Positions 35,401 through 42,179 of a stretch of 64,000 bases of DNA are shown piece after piece (positions within the stretch are counted from its first letter, which is position 1; every line of letters starts with the position of its first letter). This stretch comes from an uncultured Clostridia bacterium (GTDB lineage Bacteria > Bacillota > Clostridia > Christensenellales > Borkfalkiaceae). The notes below the pieces were generated by a model, which was not told the DNA's origin, did no database searches, and saw only the letters and a list, made by a program, of their open reading frames with translations. Position numbers and translations under genes: made by a program. The stretch covers positions 33,016-97,015 of the forward strand of contig CAKQJE010000007.1 in assembly GCA_934247225.1 (NCBI GenBank). Reading direction: 5' to 3'.

Positions 35401-37140
35401 GAAATAATCGCTGTCGATGGCAAAGAAATCACCGCTTTGAAGGCGGGCGAAGCTACGGTTACCGTAACCGTAACTTTCTGGGATAAATCTTTCACGGCAG
35501 TCGTTGCCGTAACCGTAAACGCGGCAGAGAAGCCTGTCGAGCCGTCCGTAGGTAAACTTTTCCAGGACGGAGAGGAAGTTAAAGCCGCGGAAGACGAAAG
35601 CATAACTCCTGTCGAGGCAACAGCAACTACCGCCTTTACGTTTGATAAGTACACGGTAAAGAGTGCACTCGGAATGAGAAGACTTCGCTTCACCGTTAAA
35701 TTCAGCGAAATAACAAACAAAAATATAAAGTTAAAAAACGAACAAGATTACTCTTTCGGTTACACTTACGGAAACGTTTCGGTCGGTTGGTTTAACCGTT
35801 ATAATGAAGCTGGCGCATATGCAGGCGCGTTTATTGGCACATCAACCTCGCCTAATGCTCCGGCATATCTCAGAGTTTATAACGCCGCGGGCGAAAAGAT
35901 TTTCGAGCATTATACCTTTACAGGTTGGTCTTCGACTACATCGACTACATCTGATAGTGGTTGCGGATATATTTCCCCGCTCGAAACGAATACCGAATAC
36001 ACTTTCGATATCGATATCGAGAAGACGGGCGATATAACTCTTTACGGTTTCCAGAACGCCGTATTCACCAAGATCGAATGGGTTGATTACAACAAAACCG
36101 AAATCACTTTCGATAAAGCAAGCGTTGAAGTTGACGAATGGACGGAATTCGATTTCTCTGCAACGACAAACGATTTATCGACCCTTACTTTCTCTTCCGA
36201 TAACGAAGAAATCCTTGTCGTTAAAGGAAACAAAGCTATCGGCTTAAGCGCGGGCACTACGAATATCGTTGCGAAAAACTCCGCAGGCAAAACCGCGCTT
36301 CTTCCGGTAACGATAACCGAAAACGCGGCAAAACGCCCTGTTTTAACGGCTGTTCCCGACAAAACTTCTGTCGAAGTTCTTGATAGCGTAAATATCAACG
36401 CTCAGCTTAAAATAGGCGAAACGGTTGTTTCCGCTTCCGAATACACGCTTACCGCGGTTTCCGATAGCGAAGCCGTAAAGCTTGAAAGCGGCAAAGTCGT
36501 AGGCGTAAGCGAAGGTCAGGCGAAAGTCACCGTAACCGCGACTTACTACGGAAAAGAGTTTACCGCGGAATTCGACGTCACGGTCGTTGCGGCGGCGGAT
36601 CCGTCCAAGGGTAAACTTTTCCAGAACGGCAAAGAAATAGTAGCAGACAAAGACGGTAACTACAAGGTAGATACGACCGTAGATGGTGACTCCGACGGAC
36701 TTCACTGGCTCACGGTAGACACGGCAAAAACGGCAACTTATCCGTATCTTCGTTTCACGGTAACGTTCGATTCCTTCCATACTTATAAACAAATGCATGG
36801 CGGTTACAATTACAATTTCGGATATAGCTACGGCGATACGAAAGCATATTACGATAATCTCTATGTTCCCAATGGGGGATTCGGTGGCGCCGAAGATCCG
36901 GGCGGCAGTGCAAATCGTCCGTTTTATTGGAATATCTACACCGCAAGCGATAACGTTAAGGTTCTCGATTGTATGAATAAATCGGGTTGGACTTCGAACG
37001 TAAAATATTACACGTTGGAGACAGGCACTGCTTATATCTTCGAGTTCAACGTTCAGGCTATGGGCGAAAGCTTCACTTTGGCAGGCTTTGAAACCGCGAC
37101 GATTAAAGATATCACCTGGGCAGAGGCGCTTCTCGGTTAA
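32467..37140 (+). CDS. Giant Big2-repeat surface lipoprotein
   Basis: 1557 residues from the ATG at 32467. A GGAGG at 32457-32461 sits five bases before it; the in-frame ATG at 32455 overlaps that site and is unlikely. Lipobox is ALTAC. There are four composite repeats of about 350-390 residues. Each starts with Big2-like Ig domains (for example TFSSDNEEILVVKGNKAIGLSAGTTNIVAK) and ends in a beta-sandwich with NFGY/SFGY-K-YG strands and Y-x-F-x-I-D-I-x-KTGD-x-x-L-x-GF. Repeats two and three are nearly identical in places at the DNA level. No catalytic residues are recognised. It is probably a stalk-like glycan-binding adhesin. A strong terminator follows. Confidence 0.82.
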   Translation: MKKSIRNFISVMAIILAFCFALTACGGTTDSGDSSGTSISASTDSGKTTAKITFSCGESLTLNEWETVRVTASSSDKATVTLTADDSSVIYLRGSNVTGLKAGSTTITAKTKTGSATAKLKVTVNAKAENRPVFSLVGNGDIALGGTAKFSASLSGGVDAADYVVQYAIADPAIASVDAEGTVTALASGRTKLTAATTYRSVQFKVEKDIVIEKEVKVIFGEDATEAKLAVSAIKEDLEGEYSVEINGKAYTVDEEGNITLAKADFNVSGKNLFDGKITQGTTVYTFRVAVFFMENPSIYQNGNKLTPNADGEYTVDKTQPADENGLRWITFDDAETMVDMGYELLKIRVKFNAFCSLTAGIVDSTLADYDYNFGYKYNEPETGDLVWFFWHNEYEYTNAESVKVTEGYGGAMKPAYHGPYGYGYLKILDANGDLLLDYYNKQITDAAGTHGNWSDYISPLALNTEYILVLDISKTHDVSFSGLDDAVITGFEWAKKEETTVAFENESITVEEWVETEVKATTNDGSAVVYTVSDPSVLYVSGNKIVGLKEGNAKVIATANGKTAELNVTVSGKPENRPTVEFEGLDVKENDTGVLGATLKVGGNAIDPSKYTLEYVTDENDIISISGNIVSGLKEGEVEVTAKFVYCGTEFKKAVTITVSKADEPVDTSKGKLYQGGSALTPDELGYYVMDENNADKTLTFDPYNSKKGFGYTKIRFTVKFSEITNDNITLGKAGGFSFGYKYGSISVGWFNRYVNSKGKEEGAYAGAFAGSSDSPNAPAYLRVYNAAGEKIFEHYTFTGWSSDKDNGGYGYIPALETNTAYTFEIDIEKTGDVTLLGFNKATFTNIKWVNFDKTEISFAQESIEKDEWTEFDFSAITNDGSDITFTSDNENVLLVKGNKAIGIKDGTANIVATANGVTAKLPVTIKVNAANRPVVEAEESVTLTELQTIAISAVFKVGGVALAENAYTIAYTTKDTEIIAVDGKEITALKAGEATVTVTVTFWDKSFTAVVAVTVNAAEKPVEPSVGKLFQDGEEVKAAEDESITPVEATATTAFTFDKYTVKSALGMRRLRFTVKFSEITNKNIKLKNEQDYSFGYTYGNVSVGWFNRYNEAGAYAGAFIGTSTSPNAPAYLRVYNAAGEKIFEHYTFTGWSSTTSTTSDSGCGYISPLETNTEYTFDIDIEKTGDITLYGFQNAVFTKIEWVDYNKTEITFDKASVEVDEWTEFDFSATTNDLSTLTFSSDNEEILVVKGNKAIGLSAGTTNIVAKNSAGKTALLPVTITENAAKRPVLTAVPDKTSVEVLDSVNINAQLKIGETVVSASEYTLTAVSDSEAVKLESGKVVGVSEGQAKVTVTATYYGKEFTAEFDVTVVAAADPSKGKLFQNGKEIVADKDGNYKVDTTVDGDSDGLHWLTVDTAKTATYPYLRFTVTFDSFHTYKQMHGGYNYNFGYSYGDTKAYYDNLYVPNGGFGGAEDPGGSANRPFYWNIYTASDNVKVLDCMNKSGWTSNVKYYTLETGTAYIFEFNVQAMGESFTLAGFETATIKDITWAEALLG
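34480..36070 (+). repeat. Near-identical 1.05-kb duplication inside the Big2 lipoprotein gene
   Basis: Blocks at 34618-34655, 34795-34880 and 34910-34960 recur about 1056-1071 bases downstream (for example CTAATGCTCCGGCATATCTC and GAGCATTATACCTTTACAGG), separated by diverged stretches. This indicates recent duplication or gene conversion between repeats two and three. Confidence 0.85.
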
Positions 37141-37180
37141 AATCGGTTAAAAGAAGAAACATTAGCCTACAAAGCTTAAA

Positions 37181-37222
37181 TTTTGCCTTTCCCGAAAGTC
37201 TTCGGGAAAGGCAAAAATATAA
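37181..37222 (+). terminator. Strong hairpin after Big2 lipoprotein
   Basis: Perfect 16-bp stem TTTTGCCTTTCCCGAA / TTCGGGAAAGGCAAAA with loop AGTC, followed by ATAT rather than a long T-run. A second, smaller GGCGGA/TCCGCC hairpin follows at about 37232-37253. Confidence 0.75.
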
Positions 37223-37279
37223 CAAAAAAACGGCGGAAAATCCTTTCTCCGCCTGAAATATAAAACCTGAGAGATAAAA

Positions 37280-38932
37280 ATGATTACATTTGCGGTTTTA
37301 GGGCTTGGCAACAGAGGCTCGGTTTATTCCAACAACATAATAAAACATACAAATGCGAAAATAGTTTCCGTATGCGATATTTCTCCCGCAAGCCTTAAAC
37401 AGGCTAAGGAGCTTTACGGCGTTAAGGACGAAGAGCTTTTTTTAAGCGAAGAGGAGTTTTTCGGGAAAAAGCGCGCGGACGTTTTAATCGTCGCCACGCT
37501 CGACGGGCTTCATTGTCGGCAGACCGTAAAGGCTTTGTCGCTCGGGTATAACGTGCTTTTGGAAAAACCCGTCGCGCCGACTATGGAGGAGTGCGACGAG
37601 ATTTATGCTAGCGCTAAAAAGTACGGGCGGGACGTGGTCGTTTGCCACAATCTCCGTTACACGCCTTTTTATCAGAAGCTTAAAACTCTTATCGCCGAGG
37701 GCGTTATAGGTGAGGTTTTGAGCGTGGAGCAGGCGGAAAACGTTGCTTACAGCCATTATATGTGCAGCTTTATCCGCGGCAAATGGCACAGCTCAAAGGA
37801 AACAAGTCCGATAATTTTGCAGAAATGCTGCCACGACCTCGATATAATTTCCTGGTTCGTCGGCAAAAAAGACGAAAGGGAAGAGTCCTTCGGCACGCTC
37901 GAATTTTACACGGGCAAGCATAAACCCGAGGGTACGCCCGAAAGGTGTCTTGACTGCAAACTGAAAGATTGCCGTTACAACGCTTACGAATTTTCGGTTA
38001 AAGCCCCCGGAACGCTTTGCGTGCCGTATGGTTTCGAGTTTACGCCCGAAAACATTGCGGACTTTTTGCGCCCCGAAGATAATCTTTACGGGCAGTGCGT
38101 GTTCGCTTGCCCTAACGACGTTTGCGACCGTCAGACGGTGAACGTTTCTTTTGACGGCGGCGTTACCGCAAACCTACTTATGCACGGCTTTTCGCTTTAC
38201 GAAACTTACCGCGTAACCCGCGTTTTCGGCAGCAAAGGAAAGCTCAGCGGCAGGCTCGAAGACGGCACGATAAGGCTTTCGCTTTTCGACGGTACCGATA
38301 AAATCATAGACGTAAACGAGGAAATCGAGGATAAGGAAAGCCACAGCGGCGGAGACAGTAAGCTTGTCGCCGATTACATTTCTTATCTCGAAACAGGCGC
38401 ACGCCCGCTCGGCATAAGCGAGCTTGCGGACTCGCTTCAAAGTCATCGCCTGGCTTTCGGCGCGGAGGAAAAACGGCTCGGACACCCCTTGCCGAGTGTT
38501 TCCGAGACTGCCGCGGACGAAAAGCCGATTGGAAATGAAAGCTTAGGCGGAATTTATTCGGCGGTTTCGGAATTTATTAAAGAACACGCCGAAAACGCCG
38601 TTAAAACGATTTCGATGACGGTTAATTGCCGCAAGGAAGATTTAGAGGAAAAAATCGCAAGCGATACGGCGTTTATTTCCTCGCTTATCGGCGCAAAAGC
38701 CTATAAGTGCGATAAAATAACTTCCGAAAAGGGCTATCCGCACGGCTTTATCGTAACTTATTTCGATAACGGAGCGATAGCTCGTTATTCGTTTACTTGT
38801 TCGCCGCTAAGTGGCAGAACGGAAATTTCCGTGTTCGCGCCGTCCGCAAACGTTTACGCGGACACCGAAAAAAACGAAATCGTTACCAAAACGACCGATC
38901 TTTTCGGTACGGACGAAAAAAAGACGGTTTAA
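37280..38932 (+). CDS. Gfo/Idh/MocA-family sugar oxidoreductase
   Basis: 550 residues, longer than the usual 330-400. The Rossmann NAD(P) motif is GLGNRG at residues 8-13. The family sequence EKP is in LLEKPVAPTMEECDEIY near residue 94. The catalytic HDLDII segment is near residue 189. A cysteine-rich insertion (RCLDCKLKDC near 217 and CVFACPNDVC near 275) may bind metal and is known from a subgroup of this family. The last 150 residues are a poorly conserved extra domain. No signal peptide is present, so it is cytoplasmic. It opens a run of cytoplasmic glycan-processing genes. Confidence 0.9.
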   Translation: MITFAVLGLGNRGSVYSNNIIKHTNAKIVSVCDISPASLKQAKELYGVKDEELFLSEEEFFGKKRADVLIVATLDGLHCRQTVKALSLGYNVLLEKPVAPTMEECDEIYASAKKYGRDVVVCHNLRYTPFYQKLKTLIAEGVIGEVLSVEQAENVAYSHYMCSFIRGKWHSSKETSPIILQKCCHDLDIISWFVGKKDEREESFGTLEFYTGKHKPEGTPERCLDCKLKDCRYNAYEFSVKAPGTLCVPYGFEFTPENIADFLRPEDNLYGQCVFACPNDVCDRQTVNVSFDGGVTANLLMHGFSLYETYRVTRVFGSKGKLSGRLEDGTIRLSLFDGTDKIIDVNEEIEDKESHSGGDSKLVADYISYLETGARPLGISELADSLQSHRLAFGAEEKRLGHPLPSVSETAADEKPIGNESLGGIYSAVSEFIKEHAENAVKTISMTVNCRKEDLEEKIASDTAFISSLIGAKAYKCDKITSEKGYPHGFIVTYFDNGAIARYSFTCSPLSGRTEISVFAPSANVYADTEKNEIVTKTTDLFGTDEKKTV

Positions 38933-38971
38933 GGCGAGTTATTATTTAAGGGAGAGATTAGTAAAAATTGC

Positions 38972-39000
38972 TTGATAAACGGGGCGATTTCTGATATAAT
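38972..39000 (+). promoter_or_regulatory. Promoter of GH78-like gene
   Basis: TTGATA, 17-bp spacer, TATAAT. It lies downstream of the oxidoreductase stop and upstream of the stem at 39056, so the run 39109-46222 can be transcribed independently. Confidence 0.82.
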
Positions 39001-39055
39001 TTGAAATCGGAAATCGCGCGTGACATAAAACGACAACTATTTGTTTTTACTTGTT

Positions 39056-39098
39056 TTTTATGCGGCGGCGCGGCGCGCCGCCGCATAAAATTTTTTTA
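39056..39098 (+). terminator. Terminator-like hairpin in the 5' leader of the GH78-like gene
   Basis: Perfect 16-bp G/C-rich stem TTTTATGCGGCGGCGC / GCGCCGCCGCATAAAA, loop GGC, followed by seven T. It lies between the promoter at 38972-39000 and the start codon at 39109, so it would act on the leader RNA of this very operon: a probable attenuator. Confidence 0.85.
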
Positions 39099-39108
39099 AC
39101 GATAAATT

Positions 39109-40998
39109 ATGTTTGAAAAATCGAAATGGATATGGGAGCGGGAAAACCCTTCTCCCGACGAATACGCGGATTTCAGGGCGACGATAACCGAAAACAGCGC
39201 GACGCTTTATATCGCCGCGGAAACCGATTACGCCGCTTACGTGAACGGGAAATTAGCTTTTTTCGGGTCGTATAAGGGTTATCGGGACGTTAAATATTAC
39301 GACGAACTGCCTTTAAACGACTTTTTAACGGAAAAAGAGAACGAAATCGAAATCGTCGTATGGTATCAGGGCATAAACTGTTCGTCGTCGATAGACGACG
39401 GCGCGGGCGTTATTTTCGAGATATCGTCGGACGGGAAAATCCTCGCCGCGAGCGACGAAAACACCCTTTCCCGCTCGGATATCCGCTATAAAAACGGCTA
39501 TAAAAAGCCGCTCACGCCCCAGCTCGGCTATTCTTTTTTGTTCGACGCGACGAAATGCGGCGAAATGAAGCCCGATTTGTGGCATAAAAGTTATGTTACG
39601 GGAAGAAACGCGGAGCTTTTCCCCCGCCACGTAAAAAAATGCGTAGTTTCCGCGCCCGTCGGATCGGAAATGATAAAAAACGACAACGGCGTTTACCTTT
39701 TCGACCTTAAAAAGGAATATTCGGGGCAGATTTATCTCGATTTTTATTCCGAAACCGAGCAGAAAATCCTTATTTCCTACGGCGAGCATATAAAAAACGG
39801 CGGGGTTCAAAGGATTATCGGAAACCGCGATTTCTCTTTCGGGTACGTCGCGAAAAAGGGCGAAAACAAATACGTCAACCCGTTCCGCAGGCTCGGACTT
39901 CGCTATATAGAGGTTAAAACGGAACAACCGATTAAGGTCGAGAAAATCTCCGTGCTTTCCGTCGATTATCCCGTTAAGATAAGGAAATTCACGGCGGACA
40001 GCCCTTTGCACGAAAAAATAACTTCGGTCGCGATAAGAACGCTCGCGCTTTGCATGCACGAGCATTACGAGGATTGCGTGTGGCGGGAGCAGGCTTTATA
40101 CACCTTCGACAGCCGAAACGAAATGCTTTGCGGCTATAAAGCTTTTTATGACGACGGGTTCGCCCGTTCGAACATTCTGCTTATGGCAAAAGGCGTGAGA
40201 GCGGACGGACTTTTAGAACTTACTTATCCCGCCGAAGATACGCCCGCTATCCCTCTTTATTCGCTTTGCTTTATCGTTCTCGTAAACGAATACGTTAAAT
40301 TTACGGGCGATAAATCGGTGCTTGATAAGGTCGGAAATACCTTGCGCGGGATAATCGACAAATTTAGAAAACTAAGCGATAATCGACTTATAGCCGACTT
40401 TCCGTATCCTTATTGGAACTTTTACGAGTGGGGAAACGGCAGCGATAACTGCGGCGATCTTTCGAGAAAGGCAGACGAAATATCTCCCGAGAGATATTCG
40501 CTTATTTTAAACGCCTATTACGTTTACGCGGAAGAAAAATACGCCGAGCTTTTCCCGCTTGAGAAAATAGACGTAAGCGGCAGAAAGAAGCTTATCGCGG
40601 AAAATTTCTATAACGAAAAAACGGGAATGTTCCGCTCGTATATCGGGGAAGAAACTTACACCGAATTCGGCAACGCGCTTTGCCTTTCGATAGGATTGGG
40701 CGGCGAAGACTTAGCCGAAAAAATCACGCAGGGGAAAGCTTTGAAAGCTACTCTTGCCGCCGCGGCTTACGTTTACGACGCGCTTTTGTCTTTCGGGAAA
40801 AGGTTCGAGGATTACGTCATAGACGAAATCGATAAAAATTACAAAAAAATGCTCGACGCGGGCGCGACTTCGTTCTGGGAAACGGTCGAGGGAGTGGAGG
40901 ACGGCGATTTGTCGTGCAGTCTGTGCCACGGTTGGAGCGCGCTCCCTATTTATTACTACGCCTTAACGGGCAAAATTAAATTTTCGGATAAGGATTGA
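39109..40998 (+). CDS. GH78-like (alpha-L-rhamnosidase family) protein
   Basis: 629 residues, cytoplasmic. The N-terminal part is a beta-sandwich (SKWIWERENPSPDEYADFRATI...YAAYVNGKLAFFGSYKGYRDVKYYDELPL), followed by a six-hairpin (alpha/alpha) domain from about 300. The GH78-type signature is EDCVWREQALYTFDSRNEMLCGY near 320-345, corresponding to the ECPWDERQ-D consensus with Glu-Asp-Cys-Val-Trp retained. The end has the WETVEG...SLCHGWSALPIYYY motif, with the typical SLCHGWS/SxCHAWS substrate-side histidine. It should remove terminal rhamnose or a similar sugar. No good ribosome binding site precedes the ATG; a terminator-like hairpin ends about 11 bases before it. Confidence 0.82.
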   Translation: MFEKSKWIWERENPSPDEYADFRATITENSATLYIAAETDYAAYVNGKLAFFGSYKGYRDVKYYDELPLNDFLTEKENEIEIVVWYQGINCSSSIDDGAGVIFEISSDGKILAASDENTLSRSDIRYKNGYKKPLTPQLGYSFLFDATKCGEMKPDLWHKSYVTGRNAELFPRHVKKCVVSAPVGSEMIKNDNGVYLFDLKKEYSGQIYLDFYSETEQKILISYGEHIKNGGVQRIIGNRDFSFGYVAKKGENKYVNPFRRLGLRYIEVKTEQPIKVEKISVLSVDYPVKIRKFTADSPLHEKITSVAIRTLALCMHEHYEDCVWREQALYTFDSRNEMLCGYKAFYDDGFARSNILLMAKGVRADGLLELTYPAEDTPAIPLYSLCFIVLVNEYVKFTGDKSVLDKVGNTLRGIIDKFRKLSDNRLIADFPYPYWNFYEWGNGSDNCGDLSRKADEISPERYSLILNAYYVYAEEKYAELFPLEKIDVSGRKKLIAENFYNEKTGMFRSYIGEETYTEFGNALCLSIGLGGEDLAEKITQGKALKATLAAAAYVYDALLSFGKRFEDYVIDEIDKNYKKMLDAGATSFWETVEGVEDGDLSCSLCHGWSALPIYYYALTGKIKFSDKD

Positions 40999-41001
40999 AT
41001 T

Positions 41002-42138
41002 ATGGATAAAAAATTTGTAACGAGTTTCTGGAACTACGTTCCGTCGGGCAAAATAGACGCCGTTAAAAGCGTGGACGATTGGGCGGATCTCGGAATGAAC
41101 ACGCCTATGACCTGCTATGCCGAAAAGGACGAAGACTACGAATATATCTTGAAAAATCTCGACGCGGCGGCGAAAAAGGGAATGAAACTCATAATTTGCG
41201 ATAAGCGCACTTTATGGTACGAAATAGGCGAAATCGGCGAGATAGAATACCGCAGGCGCGTTAAAGCCGCGGCGGAAAAATTCGCTTCGCACCCTGCGTT
41301 TTACGCGTTTCACGTGGGCGACGAACCCGCGAAAGTTCATTGGGCGGATATGCTCAAAGCCGTGAAAATCGTTAAGGAATACGCTCGTCCGTTTATAAAT
41401 TTCCTGCCGTTTTTCGACGAGGATTTCGAAAAAACTCTCGAAACCAATCACGCGGGCTACGCGAAAATGCTCGAAAACGCGGTCAAGGAAACGGGACTCG
41501 GACAGCTTTGTTACGATTGCTATTTTCAGATGTTCGAAAATAACCCCGAGGAGGGAATAGGGCTTTATTTCCACAATCTTAATATGTACCGCGAAATTTC
41601 TTTGAAAACGGGCGTGGACTATTGGACGACGCTCCTTTCCGTGGGACATTGGGCGTTCAGAGTTCCCTCCGAGGACGATATCCGCTGGCAGATCTCGACT
41701 TCCGCCGCTCACGGCGCGAAGGGTATTTTCTGGTTCTATATCTACGGAAGACTTTTGGAGTCGAGCTATCACCTGTCTCCGTTCGATCAGTATTACAACA
41801 AAACCGAAACTTTCGACCGTCTCGCAAGGCAGATGCGCCTTTTCAACGACCATTTTGCCGGGAGACTTGCAAATTCCGAGCTTTTGGAGGTTTATCACGC
41901 GGGCAGAACTTACGGCGGAACGCCGCTTTATACGCCCGGCGCGATAGAAGGCTTGTTCTTTAAACGTAATTGGGGTATGCCGATGATCGTTTCGAAGTTC
42001 AAGGATAAAAACGGCAAGGAATTTTTGCTTTTCGTGAACAACTCGCAAAGCAAAATCGAGAGGATCGAGGGCGAATACAAGGGCAAAAAAATCTTTATGT
42101 GGTTCGCGCCGGGGCAGATGCAGATAGTAGAAGAATAA
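41002..42138 (+). CDS. Cytoplasmic TIM-barrel glycosidase-like protein
   Basis: 378 residues, no signal peptide. The barrel carries VTSFWNYVPSGKIDAVKSVDDWADLGMNTPM, FYAFHVGDEPAKVHWADM (candidate Glu acid), LGQLCYDCYFQMF, and GAKGIFWFYIYG at the expected second catalytic strand. A small beta domain follows (GKEFLLFVNNSQSKIERIEGEYKGKKIFMWFAPGQMQIVE). The same elements are in the secreted lipoprotein at 21869, so the pair may act on the same linkage inside and outside (inference). It starts three bases after the previous stop, with AAGGA in front. It could be a GH42- or GH-A-like enzyme, but I cannot assign a family with certainty. Confidence 0.6.
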   Translation: MDKKFVTSFWNYVPSGKIDAVKSVDDWADLGMNTPMTCYAEKDEDYEYILKNLDAAAKKGMKLIICDKRTLWYEIGEIGEIEYRRRVKAAAEKFASHPAFYAFHVGDEPAKVHWADMLKAVKIVKEYARPFINFLPFFDEDFEKTLETNHAGYAKMLENAVKETGLGQLCYDCYFQMFENNPEEGIGLYFHNLNMYREISLKTGVDYWTTLLSVGHWAFRVPSEDDIRWQISTSAAHGAKGIFWFYIYGRLLESSYHLSPFDQYYNKTETFDRLARQMRLFNDHFAGRLANSELLEVYHAGRTYGGTPLYTPGAIEGLFFKRNWGMPMIVSKFKDKNGKEFLLFVNNSQSKIERIEGEYKGKKIFMWFAPGQMQIVEE

Positions 42139-42179
42139 CGAAAAACTCGCCGACGGCGAATAATTATAGAGGAAAACAA

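Noticed and set aside
42099..42179. Extension of the GH94-like gene to an ATG at 42099
   Set aside because: It overlaps the end of the previous gene in another frame; the ATG at 42180 has a proper AGAGGA site.
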